Below, in pieces: positions 1 through 11,174 of a stretch of DNA of 64,000 nt. The stretch's first letter is position 1. Every line of letters begins with the position of its first letter. A program made the position numbers and the translations under genes. The DNA lies in NCBI RefSeq assembly GCF_050624435.1, contig NC_134541.1, positions 100,436,805-100,500,804 of the forward strand, given 5' to 3'. The notes beneath the pieces were generated by a model that did not search any database, had not been told where the DNA came from, and was given only the letters and a program-made list of their open reading frames with translations. The stretch is from Tenrec ecaudatus. Taxonomy: Eukaryota; Chordata; Mammalia; Afrosoricida; Tenrecidae.

Positions 1-655
1 TGTTATGCAGCCATTTTTAATCATTGCAGAGAGAAGGAACGTGGATAGAAGCTATAATGTAAGTATAAATACTAATTAACATATAGACAGACTCAAGACA
101 ATTATGCAAAATGCATAAGCCTTGGACAAAGACAATGGATTACTTAAAGATCTAAATTTTAATGTACACAAGAGATATGTTTATTAAAATGGCCTATGTT
201 TTCACAAACTTTAATACCATGTTGGTGTTTTAACTATTTTTAACTTGGAGGAAAAACCTGAATCAAAGGGATGTGTACTCAAACAATAAAAAACATGATA
301 CAATTTTAATCAAAGATTCTAAAGAAGAATCATTATCAAAAGGGAGAAATGCATTACAGAATTTCCAGATTCTCGTGGAATCCACGTTTCTTGGAGCCAT
401 GGAGGTTGGACAAATCCCTAAACTTATCGCTGAGATCCTCTGTAAATTTTCAACCAACCTTAAGCATCTCTGGCTCCAGCATTGCCCTCAGGCGGATCCG
501 AGGGACAAGAGCAACTCAGAAAGCTTAGGGGGCAGGGAGGGCGTGGGAGGTGGGAGCAAGCACTCGGGCAGAGACGGGAAGGGTGCGTTATGAGTCGGGG
601 ATGTGAGCCCCATGGCTAAACTGTACATTTAGAAACAACTGATGTATGTTCTGCT
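1..655. other. No gene recognised
   Basis: AT-rich sequence with no repeat family I can name. A 106-codon frame at 273-593 has no domain, no splice context and no resemblance to a known protein, so it is not annotated. By position it is SNX29 intron 1. Confidence 0.6.
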
Positions 656-657
656 GA

Positions 658-710
658 GTATATTTCAACAACAAATTTGAAAGTCAAAACCAACCCCCTA
701 CACTAAGTGG

Positions 711-787
<77 letters not shown>

Positions 788-835
788 ATTTCAACAATAA
801 ATTTAAAAGCCAAAGCCAACCTCCTACACCAAGTC
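658..835 (+). repeat. Direct duplication (126-bp spacing) around the (TC)n tract
   Basis: GTATATTTCAACAAcAAATT at 658 recurs as GTATATTTCAACAAtAAATT at 784, and similarity continues for about 50 bases into the CT run after each copy. A segment including the microsatellite was duplicated. Confidence 0.85.
713..783. repeat. (TC)n microsatellite
   Basis: An uninterrupted CT dinucleotide run of about 71 bases, followed by a second imperfect CT run at 834-860. Confidence 0.97.
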
Positions 836-870
836 TCTCTCTCTGTCTCTCTCTCTCACACATACACACA

Positions 871-898
871 CACCACCACCACCACCACCACCACCACC
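871..898. repeat. (CAC)n microsatellite
   Basis: CAC triplets, about nine units, directly after a short CA run. Confidence 0.93.
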
Positions 899-1015
899 CC
901 TCCAACTCTGACTCACTCTGACCCTACAGGATGGAGTAAAACTGCGTAAGTGGGTTTCTGAGACTGAAAATCTTCACAGGAGTAGAAACACCCCCCCACC
1001 CCCCATCCTTCTCCC

Positions 1016-1095
1016 TTGGAGTGGCTGGTGGTTTCAAACTGCTCATCTTGAGGATCACAGCCACAGTATAACAATTACACCAACAGGGCTGCTAT
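1016..1095 (-). repeat. AfroSINE fragment
   Basis: Minus-strand tRNA-like head: the plus strand reads GGTGGTTTCAAACTGCT ... ACACCAACAGGGCT, the complement of the AfroSINE A/B-box region. Confidence 0.75.
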
Positions 1096-1106
1096 TTCCA
1101 CTCCCA

Positions 1107-1243
1107 AAAAAACTCCCTGCCATTGAGTGGATGCTGACTCATAGTGACCATACAGGGCAAGGTGTAGAAATGCTGGTGGTTTCCAACTGCTGATCTTGCA
1201 GTTAACAGCCCCACTGGGAACCACTACAGTTCACAGGCTGCAG
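1107..1243 (-). repeat. AfroSINE
   Basis: The plus strand shows the complement of the AfroSINE tail (GCCATTGAGTGGATGCTGAC, CTCATAGTGACC) followed by the complement of the tRNA-like head. Confidence 0.8.
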
Positions 1244-1639
1244 CGAGTCTCAGCGTGCCAGCTGCTCAGCAGCACAGCTGGGGAAGTCACCCAGCCCTCG
1301 TCTCAGGTGCTCAGATCTCACCCTGTCAGGGAGGTAGCTCTTCATCAGCTTCCTCAGTCACATGGGGCAGGCTCCACCAGGGGCTCTGCTGGACACACAG
1401 CTAGAACCACAGTGATGGTTTCTGGATGACACCTGGGAACCAGTCCCTGGACTTTCACTGGCGCTACTGGGAGAGGGACCCACTCTGTTTGAGTTCTGCA
1501 ATGTAACAGGATGTGTAGTCAACAGAAGAATTAGAATCGAGCGAGGGGCAGAGTTGTCCTGATGACTCTCTAAACATCTGGATCCAGCTGTGCCTGAAGC
1601 CAGGCCGAGCCACATCCGTTTCCATCCCAAATCATAGTT
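1244..1639. other. No gene recognised
   Basis: Unassigned sequence between two SINEs; its short frames on both strands resemble nothing known. Confidence 0.55.
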
Positions 1640-1832
1640 ACAATAATGCTGCCATCATGTGACTCCAACTCATAGTGAGCCTGTACAGTGCTCCCAAGAC
1701 AACAAATCGTTATAGGAACAGAAAGTCTCGTCGTCCTCCTGTGAAGCAAGCAGCCTGGTGGGTTGAGGTTGAAGACCTGGCAGTTAGCAGCCCAATCAAT
1801 GCCTAACCCACAGCACCACCATGGCTCAAACT
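1640..1832 (-). repeat. AfroSINE
   Basis: Nearly full element in minus orientation: tail complement (TGACTCCAACTCATAGTGAG) to head complement (GTTAGCAGCCCAATCAATGC ... CACAGCACCACCATGG). Confidence 0.85.
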
Positions 1833-2289
1833 CCCTTTGGGTCAAAATAGATTGGATTTTTTCTTGCCACGTGCAATTGAAGAGCCCTGGCTACCACCCC
1901 ACACACCCAATGTCCGGGGCAAAACATTTTTGGTATATTTCATTCAATCTCATTCATTGGCACCAACACTGTAGCCTTTTGCTAAGTGACAGAAGATATA
2001 CTGAACTGTCCTCCAATTGTTGCCAAATGTTCAACCTGGAATTCCCAGCCAGGCTCTGCTGCCACTGGCACCCTCATCCTGACAGGCAGCATTAGCACAG
2101 TCACTGCCAAAAGACAAAGGTATTTAGAGCCATGAACAGTTTCATGTTAATGAAACTCCTGGGAAATCATCCTAAAGAAATGATCAAAAAGAAAGAAAAG
2201 TAGCTAGCACACTCAAAAAAATTGTTCCTTAGGATGGGGGGAGGGTGGGAGGAAGCAATCTAAGTTTCTACTAATAGAGTCAACAGTTT
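1833..2289. other. No feature recognised
   Basis: Unassigned sequence. The 110-codon frame at 1763-2095 starts inside a SINE and shows no domain. Confidence 0.5.
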
Positions 2290-2945
2290 AAAAATTATGC
2301 TAGGTAAGCAGCCATCTAAGTGAGGCATCAGCTGAGTCCACACAGAAGGAGCACTCTAGCCCATGAGGGCCGAGGACTGTAAACAATAAATCCAAGGCTG
2401 CAAGAGGAAGTTGTATCACAGCTTAAATTCTCAGCAGCCAGTTTGCAGAAGGGTATGGATAAAAACAAAAGCCCAAAAGCCATTTGCAGGGTCCCCACTT
2501 GGATCACTAGTGAAGTGACTCTCATCTTGCCCTCTGACAGAGTGCATGGGAAAGTCGACTACTGCAGACATAGTCAGTTTAAAACGTAATATTATCATTG
2601 TTTACCCTTTGACCCAGTTTTATTTTGTTCTATTTTCTATTATCTTCTGCTTTCTCTGAGATTGAGGTTTTCTGTGTTTTATTTTATTGTTGTGGTTGCT
2701 GTTGGATTTTTTTAATGATTTTTCTTTATATGAAATCTAGGATAGGCAATTCTGTAGAGACAGTAACTGGATTAATAGTTCCATAGGATTGGGGCAGGGG
2801 AAGTTGGGGAGCTCATAAAGGGTACAATAACAAATAAAATGCTCTAAAATTGATTGTGGTGATGGCTGTGCAACTTTTTAATATATCTATACCATTGAAT
2901 TGCATTATACATTAATTGTGTCAGTATAGCTGCTTTAAAAATAAG
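2290..2945 (+). mobile_element. Old L1 3' UTR/3' end
   Basis: Collinear with 42969-43800 and with the complement of 54090-54425: shared blocks include AAGCAGCCATCTAAGTGAG, CCAAAAGCCATTTGCAGGGT, and ATATGAAATCTAGGATAGG. It ends with the AATAAAATGCTCTAAAATTG ... poly-A-like terminus of an old L1 subfamily. Confidence 0.7.
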
Positions 2946-3404
2946 CTACATTCAAAATGGATTAATTAATAAAGGATTCATGATGAGTTGTGCCCTCCAG
3001 AAACATGAGCAGTATAAAGACCAACACCAAGCATGTAGCAATGTTTTACCCCGAAATGTTCAAGGTGAAAGCAAGGTGTAAATTAAATGAGAATAAGAAA
3101 ATCACTTCAGCACTTACTCGTGTTCCTCAATCTTTTTTCCCCAGTATCTTCCACCTACTGAGCTATTTTCTTACTTTTCCACTTAACTGACCCCTCCGTG
3201 AAACGTTCACACCACAGACCCGTTGTGCATCTGTGTACACACCACACATATCTGTGCTTCACAGATAAGAAGAGCAAATACTTTCTCTTTCTCTGCCCTG
3301 GAGAACTGATTGGTGCCCCTTGGGGGTGATGTCATCCCTACAAAGAAGGCACAGCCTACCTAAGCCATCCCTGACATACAATGGGGTTCTGCTCCAAGAC
3401 CAAA
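2946..3404. other. No gene recognised
   Basis: Unassigned. The 108-codon minus-strand frame at 3259-3585 overlaps a SINE piece and is not supported. Confidence 0.5.
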
Positions 3405-3472
3405 CCAAATCCACTGCTATCAAGTTGACAGCAGAGTGGAACTGTCCTTGGGAGTTTCCAAGACTATAGCCA
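3405..3472 (-). repeat. AfroSINE tail fragment
   Basis: The plus strand reads CCACTGCTATCAAGTTGACA ... AGAGTGGAACTGTCC, the complement of the AfroSINE 3' half. Confidence 0.7.
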
Positions 3473-3792
3473 TGGCAATAAAAGGCGCTGTCATCAGCCA
3501 ATTGTAACATTAAGATGAATGCCTTTATCTTTTTTAACTTTTTGTTATTGTTGCCTTTGATTACCAGTCTCTCGTATGAATCCAATCTCTGTCGTTTGGA
3601 GTTGGAAACGTTGCATATAAACTCCTGCCAGCGAAAATCTGAATAAAATCAGCAAATCACACACAACACTGTCTGTAGCACATACTAATCATGATAAAAT
3701 GTACTGAAAAATAAGAAAAGATGATTGTAAGTGAGGTTTCTGGTAACTTGAAAACATCCTAAGTCAAGGACTATCCTGTATATACACAAGGA

Positions 3793-4195
3793 GTGGCACA
3801 CAGGGTTAAGCACACGGCTGCGGAGCCCGGAGATTGGCAGTCTGACTGCACTCAGAGCACCTTGAAGGAAAGGGCTGACAATGAACTGCCTACAAGCCAG
3901 TCACAGACAACCTTCGCACAAGTTTACCCTGAAGCACATGGGGTTACTGTGGGCCCAAATCGAAAGCAACCGGCTTGGTTTTGTGGCTACATATGGTGTA
4001 GAGCTTAAGGGGTTAGGGCGCTATCGGCAAGCTCAGCAGTTTGAAACCATCAGCTGCTCTGCAGGAGAAAGATGTGTCTTCTACTTATACAGGGGTAGGT
4101 CCAGTCTTAGAAACCCACAGCTGCAGTTCCATCCCATCCTAGAGGGTCCCAATGAGTCAGAACCAACTCAGTGGCAGTGAGCTGGTTGGTGTAGA
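3793..4195 (+). repeat. Two AfroSINE-type fragments in tandem
   Basis: First a head-like piece at 3793-3850 (GTGGCACACAGGGTTAAGCA). Then a second, fuller SINE at about 4008-4195 with head, GCAGTTTGAAACCATCAGC, middle and tail (AATGAGTCAGAACCAACTCA). Confidence 0.75.
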
Positions 4196-4214
4196 CCAAG
4201 ATAGGTCCCTGGGT

Positions 4215-4460
4215 GGCACAGGTTGGGCACCTGACTTTGGTGAGACTTCATCTCACATACTTCAGATAGGTTATCAGGAGATCCCAGTCCCTGGAAAGGA
4301 ACCTCATGCCTGGTAAACAAAAAGGGCAGGGGAAAAGTGGAAGATGTTCAATGTGATTGATTGACAGTGGCTGCAGCAATGGCTCAAGGGTAACAATTGT
4401 GAGGAGGGCAGAGCAATGTTGCACTGAGGATCACTATGCGTTCGAACCAACACAATACCT
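4215..4460 (+). mobile_element. RTE (BovB-like) LINE, 3' end
   Basis: Same sequence type as the 3' end of the RTE at 6275-7920: GGTGAGACTTCATCTCACAT, then TGGCTGCAGCAATGGCTCAA and TGTGAGGA. 5'-truncated. Confidence 0.7.
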
Positions 4461-4740
4461 AATGACAACAACTAACAGTCCAGTTGGCACAATGGCGGCA
4501 ACAATGGATTCAAGCACAGCAAAGGCTGGGAGGGTGGCACAAGGCCAGTAGTATTTCACTCTGTTACACACAGGGTCCCTGTGAATAGGAGCTGACCCAG
4601 TGGCACTGAACCACAGGAACTGGGCGGTCAGTGGTTCAAATCCACCCAGCAGCATGGCATGGCAGGATAAAGGCCTGGTGGCCCATGAGAGCCATCGAAA
4701 ACACTGCAGAACATGGTGGGGGGTGGGGGGGGGGGCGGGG
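4461..4740 (+). repeat. SINE/RTE-tail remnants and a G-run
   Basis: 4472-4700 carries broken SINE/RTE tail motifs (ATGGCGGCAACAATGG, GTGGTTCAAATCCACCCAGC). It ends in an imperfect G-run at 4714-4740. Confidence 0.55.
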
Positions 4741-5544
4741 GAACATGAGCTGTTTGGATTTTTTCTTTTGTTTCATTATTATAGACATGAAAATGGCCAA
4801 ATGAAAGATGCTTTATCTGAAATTATAAATTTCATTTCCAAATTGTAATCTTACAAAAATTAGTCAAGTCTAAGAACTTGACTTCTTTGGGTGCCAACAG
4901 GGGACAGGGGAGCCACTAGTGACAAGATTTCACCCACTGCCACTTGCTACATAGGAGGTGGTCCAGTGGTTCAATTATCCATATATTCATCCATGTATTC
5001 ACTTATCTGCATATTCTGCCATAACAGATCAACCCACTGCTTTCATTAAGAACAAGAAAAAGTCCATCTCATCACGTTTTCTCCTTTGAACGAAAACCAC
5101 AAACACGTATTATTCTTTTTTCCCGTCCAATCATTCCTGGCTGAGATAGCCAGGCAATGCAGAAGCAAAGCCTTGACCTTCAACATTCCAGAAAAAGAAG
5201 AAAGAGCTGCCAAAATGTACACAAACACTAGGCAAGCAAGCAGAGTAAGTCACCCACTGACCCTCAGAGCTCCCAGTTCCCAGGGTATTGGGGCTTGGCT
5301 TTACTGGTCCTCAAAGCAAGGATTTCCAAGTTTGTTAAACTTCAGAAAGATGCTCAACAGAGAAATTATGGAGAAATATGAACATCGAGGACCTTCAAAG
5401 AGGAAAAGCTTGGAAATAATAAAGCCGTTGTGGCCCTACAAGTTTTACTCTCTCAGTAAAAGCCACAGTATTATCCAGACATCAGGATTCTTTAGCTCAA
5501 ATAAGCCAGTGATCAAGTATTCCTACCTCCAGGATGCCCTAGAG
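4741..5544. other. No gene supported
   Basis: Non-repetitive to my eye. A 156-codon frame at 5086-5556 is the longest outside the GC island, but it has no recognisable domain, no similarity I know, and runs into a SPIN transposon at its end. I read it as chance. Confidence 0.55.
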
Positions 5545-5738
5545 CAGTGGTTCTGAACCTTCCTAATGCCGTGACCCTTTCATACAGTTCCTCATGTTGT
5601 GGTGACCCTCCCCCGCATAAAATTATTTTTGTTGCTACTTCATAACAGTAATTTTGCTACTGTTATGAATCGGGTGACCCCTGTGAAAGGGTCATTCGAC
5701 CCCCAAAGGGGTTGGAACCCACAGGTTAAGAACCGATG
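5545..5738. mobile_element. SPIN-like non-autonomous hAT transposon
   Basis: A 194-base element with terminal inverted repeats CAGTGGTTCTGAACC ... GTTAAGAACCGATG, flanked by an 8-base target duplication CCCTAGAG/CCCTAGAA (5537-5544, 5739-5746). The inside carries the SPIN signatures GACCCTTTCA, TTTTTGTTGCTACTTCATAA and CCCCTGTGAAAGGGTC. SPINs are hAT elements spread horizontally among tetrapods, tenrec included. Confidence 0.92.
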
Positions 5739-5769
5739 CCCTAGAAGAAAACAAGGAAAACAAAATGAT

Positions 5770-6030
5770 TACCGATAAGGCTGCAGAGCCTGGACTACTA
5801 CCCGAGTGCCCTTCTTTGCCACCCTGATGATGAAGTAGTTTTACTCTTTGTGCGGCTAACTGAAAGGTCAACAGTTCAAAACCACCAGCCACTCAGGGAA
5901 AGACAAGGTATCTATTCCCATAGAGTTACATCCTTGGAAACCCATAGGGACAGTTAGTTCTGCCCTGCCCTATAAAGTCACAAAATAAAAAGCCCAAAAA
6001 TAAGTCAGAATTGATTAGTTGACAGTGAGT
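5770..6030 (+). repeat. AfroSINE
   Basis: Head (GGCTAACTGAAAGGTCAACA, GTTCAAAACCACCAGCC), middle (CCTTGGAAACCCATAGGGAC) and tail (AAGTCAGAATTGATTAGTTG) in order. Confidence 0.85.
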
Positions 6031-6069
6031 AAGGCCACCACCCACCCCGTCTAGTAGGAATTTTTCCTG

Positions 6070-6265
6070 ACAACAGCTTTACTTCCACGTATGTAGGGCA
6101 GTGGCAGTTCAAGGGTAAAATGTTCATCCTTCCATGTGGGAGACCCAGGTCTGAATCCAAGCCAATGTGTCGCATATGAGTCACCACCCATCTGTCAGTG
6201 GATGTGTATGTGACCGCTTGATGCTGAACAGGTTTCGACAGAGGCAACACACTGAAAGCATCAGC
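6070..6265 (+). repeat. Second tRNA-type SINE family (head and middle)
   Basis: CTTCCATGTGGGAGACCCAG, ACCACCCATCTGTCAGTGGA and GCTGAACAGGTTTCGAC mark a SINE distinct from AfroSINE. Relatives are at 35411-35760, 37595-37822 and 39085-39240. It may abut the RTE that follows. Confidence 0.7.
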
Positions 6266-6274
6266 CAAAAACAA

Positions 6275-7920
6275 GGCTCGTGTAATTGACGGAATGCCAA
6301 ATGAAATGTGTCAACAAGCTGATGAAGCACAGAAGCACTCATTTTTCTATGCTAGGAAATTTGGAAGACAGCTATTTGGCCAACTAACTGGAAGAGATCC
6401 ATATTTATACTTATTCCCCCATAAAATGTGACCAACAGAATGCTCAAATTATAGAACAATATCAGTAATATCACATTCAAGTAAAATTTTGCTGAAGATG
6501 ATCCAACAATAGTTACAGCAATACATGGACAGAGAACTGCCAGAGGTTCAGGCCAAATTCGGGTGGGGCATAGAGCAAGGGATATCATTGCTGATGTCAG
6601 ACAGATCTTGATTCAAAGGAGAGAATACCAGAAAGATGTTTACCTGGTTTTTTTGTTTTGTTTACCTGTGTTTTATTGACTACGCAAAAGCATTCAACTA
6701 TGAAGATTATAACAAACTATGGACAGCCTTGAGAAGAATGGGAACTTCAGAGCTCTCCACTGTGCTCCTGTGGAACCTGTACATGGATCAAGAAGCAGTT
6801 GTTCGATAGATGTTCAAACAGAACAAGAGAACGATGCATGGTATAAAATTCAGGCATCCTCAAACTACAGCCCACGGGCCACATGCGGCCCGCCGAGGAC
6901 ATTTATCCGGCCCACCAAGTGTTTTTGCCCCATTTGTTTTTATACTTCAAAATAAGATATGTGCAGTGTGCATAGGAATTTGTTCATAGTTTTGTTTTGT
7001 TTTTTAACTATAGTCCGGCCCTCCAACGGGTCTGGGGTAAAGTGAACTGGCCCCCTGTTTTAAAAGTTTGTGGACCCCTGGTATAAATCAAGACAGATGT
7101 GTGTCAGGGTTGTATCCGCTACCTTACTTATTCCATCTGTATGCTGGGCTAATAAACAGAGAAGCTGGATTATATGAAGAAGAATGTGGTATCAGGAATG
7201 GAGAAAGGCTTATTAACTACCTGCAATATGCAAATAACACAACTTTGCTTGCTAAAAGTGAGGAGGACTTGAAGCACTTTTGATGAAGTTCAAGGATTGG
7301 AGACCAGTATGGATTGCAAATGAATGTAAAGAAGATCAAAATCCTTACAACTAGGACCAACAGGTGACATCATAATAAATGGAGAAAAGATTGAAGCTGC
7401 CAAGGATTTTGTCTAGCTTGGATTCACAATCAATGCTCATGGAAGCAGCAATCAAGAGGCCAAATGACACCTGACAGTAAGTTTATCAGCTGCGCAAGAC
7501 TTCTTTAAAGTGTATTGAAAACGCAGGGATGTTACTTTGAGGGCTAAGGTGTGCCTAACCCAAGCCATGGTATTTCATATGCATGTGGAAAGTTGACACT
7601 GAATAAGAAGACTGAATAAAAACGATGCATTTGAAACATTGGTGCTGGCAAAGAATAGTCAAAGCACCATGGACTGCCGAAAGAACAAGTGAACCTGTCA
7701 TGGAGGCAGTACAGCCAGAAGGAGGCCTGTTGGTGAGACTTTGTCTCATGTACTTTGGACATGTTGTCAGGAGACAGCGGTTCCTGGGGAAGGACATCAT
7801 GTTTGGTAAAGTGGAGGGGCAGCAAAAATTAGGAAGGCCCTTGACACAGTGGCTGCAACAATGGGCTCAAACATAAGAACAAGTGTGAGGCTGGCCCAGG
7901 ACCTAACAACAACAACAACA
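6275..7920 (+). mobile_element. RTE/BovB-like LINE, 5'-truncated and decayed
   Basis: Broken frames give reverse-transcriptase motifs in order: YMDRELPEVQ, FIDYAKAF, WTALRRMGT, LLWNLYMDQEA, then after a nested element the degraded ADDT-box region. They match BovB-type RTE protein order. Many stops and frameshifts make it dead. The 3' end reads ACAATGGGCTCAAACATAAG and ends in (CAA)n at 7907-7921, the usual RTE short-repeat tail. An hAT element sits inside at 6851-7080. Confidence 0.88.
6851..7080. mobile_element. Non-autonomous hAT element nested in the RTE
   Basis: Ends are CAGGCATCCTCAAACTACAG and AGTTTGTGGACCCCTG, imperfect inverted repeats, with GGCCACATGCGGCCCGC inside. The flanks GTATAAAATT (left) and GTATAAAT (right) look like a decayed 8-base target duplication. 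230 bases, no coding capacity. It is a different family from SPIN. Confidence 0.82.
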
Positions 7921-7924
7921 AGCA

Positions 7925-8770
7925 CATGAACAGATAATAACATCAACATCAGGAAAATGCCCATCAAAATCACAATGAGATTCCACTTAAGGTCACTCAG
8001 ATGGCTACAATCATAAAAGTAGACAATCCAAGTGTTGGCAACGGTACAATGAAACTGCAGCACTCACACACTGCTGGGAGGAATATAAAATAGTGTGGTC
8101 GCTTTAGAAGACAGTCTGACAGTTCCACAAACAATTAAATGTTAACATTACCATCTGGCTCATCAATTTTACTCCTTGCTATTTATCCAAAAGAAGTGAA
8201 AACAAGTGTTCCAACAGGTACATGTTCATGAATGTTCCAAGCAGCATGCCTCACAACTGCTAAAAGGTAGAATCAACTCAAATGAATGTGTAAACAAAAA
8301 GCAAAATACACATGAAATGAGATATGAGGCCATCAAAAGTAGTGAAGCACTGAGACATGTGACATCACAGTTGAATCCTGAAAATATGCTAAGTAAAAGT
8401 GGCCAGACACAACGGGCCGCACATCAGAACAAGCAAAGCAACACAGACAGAAAGCAGACGGGTGGCTACCTAGGGATGCAGAGAGCAGACGGGTGGCTAC
8501 CTAGGGATGCAGAGAGGGGGCCTTGGTGATGAAAGTAATGAGAAGTCAGACAGTGGTGAAGGTGTACAACACTGACTGAACTGGCAACGAGAGAGACTTG
8601 GCATAATCACCTTGCAGTATTTAACCATTCTCAGCTCTCAAGGTTAGCAAATAAACTATCAAACTAAATTATTTTAAAATGTGGAAACATGAACACTGAC
8701 TGGATATTTATTGACATTAAGAGATTACTAATTTCTTAGAGGTATGATAATGGAATTGAAATATGGAGAA
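7925..8770 (+). mobile_element. Ancient mammalian L1 (L1M-type) ORF2 end and 3' UTR
   Basis: Collinear with typical L1M sequence: CACACTGCTGGGAGGAATAT, CTATTTATCCAAAAGAAGTG, ATGCTAAGTAAAAGTGGCCA, and GACGGGTGGCTACC. Heavily decayed. Confidence 0.7.
8454..8515 (+). repeat. Perfect 31-bp tandem duplication
   Basis: The unit starting GCAGACGGGTGGCTACC occurs at 8454-8484 and again at 8485-8515 with no mismatch. Confidence 0.97.
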
Positions 8771-8814
8771 GGGGAGCCAAAAAAAAAGAGAGTCCCTATA
8801 ACTTAAAGATAACT

Positions 8815-9000
8815 ACTGAAATAGCTCTGATATAGTGGTTATACTTTGAGCTGCAATCTGCATGGTCGGCAGTTCAAAACCACCAGCAGCTCCTCAGGAG
8901 AAAGACTGAGTTTCTACTCCCATAAATAGTTACAGTCTCAGAAACCCACAGGGAGGTCGTTATGCGTCAGCAACCATGAGTTTGGTTTTGGTTTTGAATG
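8815..9000 (+). repeat. AfroSINE
   Basis: GGTCGGCAGTTCAAAACCAC, CAGCTCCTCAGGAGAAAGAC, ACAGTCTCAGAAACCCACAG, then a TTTGGTTTTGG tail. Confidence 0.85.
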
Positions 9001-9167
9001 AAATAGCTCCAGGTGAGATGATATGGTGTCTGACATTGGTTTCAAAATAACCTGGGCAAGGGGAGGGAAAGAGGTAAGCAATCGATGAAATAGGGTGGTA
9101 ATTGCTGAAGCCATGTGATAGGCATACGGGGGATTGTTATTATTGTTATTATTATTATTAATTATAC

Positions 9168-9247
9168 AACGGGACTTCAAAAGGTTTGTGGAAAACTTGA
9201 ATAAAAAGATCATGGAATACTTCTTTGAACTTTTTGAAGCCCCCTCC
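9168..9247. mobile_element. Palindromic mariner-like MITE, copy 1
   Basis: GGGACTTCAAAAGGTTTGTG ... TTGAACTTTTTGAAGCCCCC: the two halves are inverted repeats, giving an ~80-base hairpin. Other copies are at 14771, 16306, 29668, 45052 and 51148. The TA-rich flank and structure suggest Tc1/mariner; the family name is unknown to me. Confidence 0.7.
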
Positions 9248-9864
9248 CACTGTTCTCTTCAGTTTTGTAATGTTCGAAATTATCTTTGAAGAAAAAAGGA
9301 AGACAATACAAATGTGTATGTCATATTATCTTAATATCTGACAACTATCAATCCCACAGGTCAGAATGTCCCCTTTCAACTAACTATTCTCAGGAGAGGA
9401 CTGGAAATACCCAGAATTCCCCTTCCATCCTCAGCAACCCCTTCTTCTGCTGTAACTACCATCTCTCTCAAAAGCTCTCATCCTTAATGCTTTTTCTCTG
9501 AAAAGCCCCTTATTAGTTTCCTTTTGTGATGTGTTTGGCCTTCAAACTAATGATTCAAACTCAAAGCAAAACACTTGATATTAAATTGCTCCTTCAAAGA
9601 TAAAAATGATCAACTCCCCTTGGGTCTTCGATTTCACTTCCTCTTAAGAAGGCAGAAGAAAGAACAGCCCCTCTCTTGAACTTGTAGCAACAACTCCTTC
9701 AAATTAAAGGGAAGAGGCTCTCCTAGTGCCTAGCCCCAGCCCGTATCCCACTGGTGAGCCAAGAAACCGCTGGCTCCGCACTCCACACTGGTCCTGGGGA
9801 AACAGCATTACTCGCTCTCACACCCCTGCGAGAGGCACCGGACACCATCAGCTGACTAGGAAGC
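9248..9864. other. No gene recognised
   Basis: Unassigned SNX29 intron 1 sequence. Short frames only. Confidence 0.55.
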
Positions 9865-9930
9865 ACCCTGTCCTCATTACAACAAGTCTAGGAGATAGGT
9901 CCTACTGTTTATCCCCACTTTGCTGGCTCT
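9865..9930 (+). repeat. MIR fragment
   Basis: CAAGTCTAGGAGATAGGTCC and CTGTTTATCCCCACTTTGC follow the MIR core-to-tail consensus loosely. Confidence 0.5.
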
Positions 9931-10479
9931 TCCAGCGTGGCCAATTAACTTTATCTAAATCTCCCTATTGCCACCTGGGAAAGCCAGCGCATCACTAACC
10001 TTCAAGAAAGCTGAATTAATCACTACTCTGGGTAACAGGAGACGGACAATCTCTAAGGAACCTCCCTCCTCCGCCCACATACTCCCTCATAAGGATTATC
10101 CGGTTCACAAATATTGCCGTGAACAGCAAAAATAATAATAATAATCCAGAAGACACATAACGTGAGGGCGGGAACAAACAACGGAGACAAGTGTGATGGG
10201 TGACTTTCGGGCGGGACATCTCTAGAAATCCGCGCGGGGAGCCGTGGCGGAGGGTCCTGGGGGCCCGGGCTGCTGGAGAAGCAGCTCCACAGGCGCGCAA
10301 ACCCCAGCGGCCAGAGGCCAGGCGGCGCCTCCTAAGCAACCCCGGGTCACAGCGTGGCTGCGGAGACAGTCCGGGGCAAGCCGAGATGCCGCCCTGAGTC
10401 ACTCCCATCTGCACACACGACACCCAGGAATGACTTAGCATCAAAACACGAAAGGACTCTTGGAAGCCAACTTCGGAAA

Positions 10480-11160
10480 CGCTAAGTGCACGCTGTCTAC
10501 ACCCGTCTCCGGGCTCACCTGCCCCGGGTGGGAGGCAGGAGGGTGAGGCCACGGTCCCCGCGGGGGGCGAGGAGGGTGAGAAACCTCACAGGAGTTAGGA
10601 CAGGGGGAGAGGTGGGCGCTGTGCCGGGAGGAGGCTCCCGGGTGAGGAGCCCAGGATGGGAGACGGGAAAGAGGGGCGGCGGGGAACAAGGGGATGAAAG
10701 GGCGGGCAGACAAAGGGAACTGAGTCCTTGGGGGCTCGGAGCTCCTGGGACGCGGGTGTCAACGGCGACTGGAGCCGCCCTTTGCCTGAGAGAAACTGGG
10801 GTGGCCGGGTCCTGGGGGTGAGTGGAGGACGAAGGTCTGGGACGCAGGGGGCTGAGGGGCTATGACAAGGGGTGTGAGCGCTGGGACGTGGTCACCGGGC
10901 AAGGTGGCCGGGGGACTGGGAGGAAACAGGGACCCGGCGCTTGTGGAAACTGGCGGTCAGGGATCAGGGCGCTGGGGCTGCCGGCACTTGGGCGCTCACG
11001 GACCTGGAAGTGACCAGGGGCTGGGAACTGGGCGGCCAGGATGCGGACGCTGGGAGCCAGCGGGCAGGGGTCTGGGGGTCGCGGGACTGGGGGCACTCAG
11101 CGTCCGCAATGTGCAGCTGGGCGGCGGGAGCCAGGGCGACTGGGGCAGGTGACAGCCACG
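10480..11160 (+). repeat. G-rich, degenerate minisatellite-like tract
   Basis: Many runs of three to six G, spaced by a few bases, in quasi-repeats of the form CTGGGrnrcnGGG. The plus strand could form G-quadruplexes. It lies in SNX29 intron 1, right after the donor. Confidence 0.55.
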
Positions 11161-11174
11161 GGGCCACCACTCAC

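Noticed and set aside
684-949. Arg-Glu and Ser-Leu repeat 'proteins'
   Set aside because: Translation of the (TC)n microsatellite.
5086-5556. 156-codon plus-strand open frame
   Set aside because: No domain or homologue recognised, no splice or promoter context, and it runs into a SPIN transposon.
1-11174. Search for SNX29 exon 2 (RUN domain)
   Set aside because: No minus-strand frame resembles it; intron 1 probably extends past the window.
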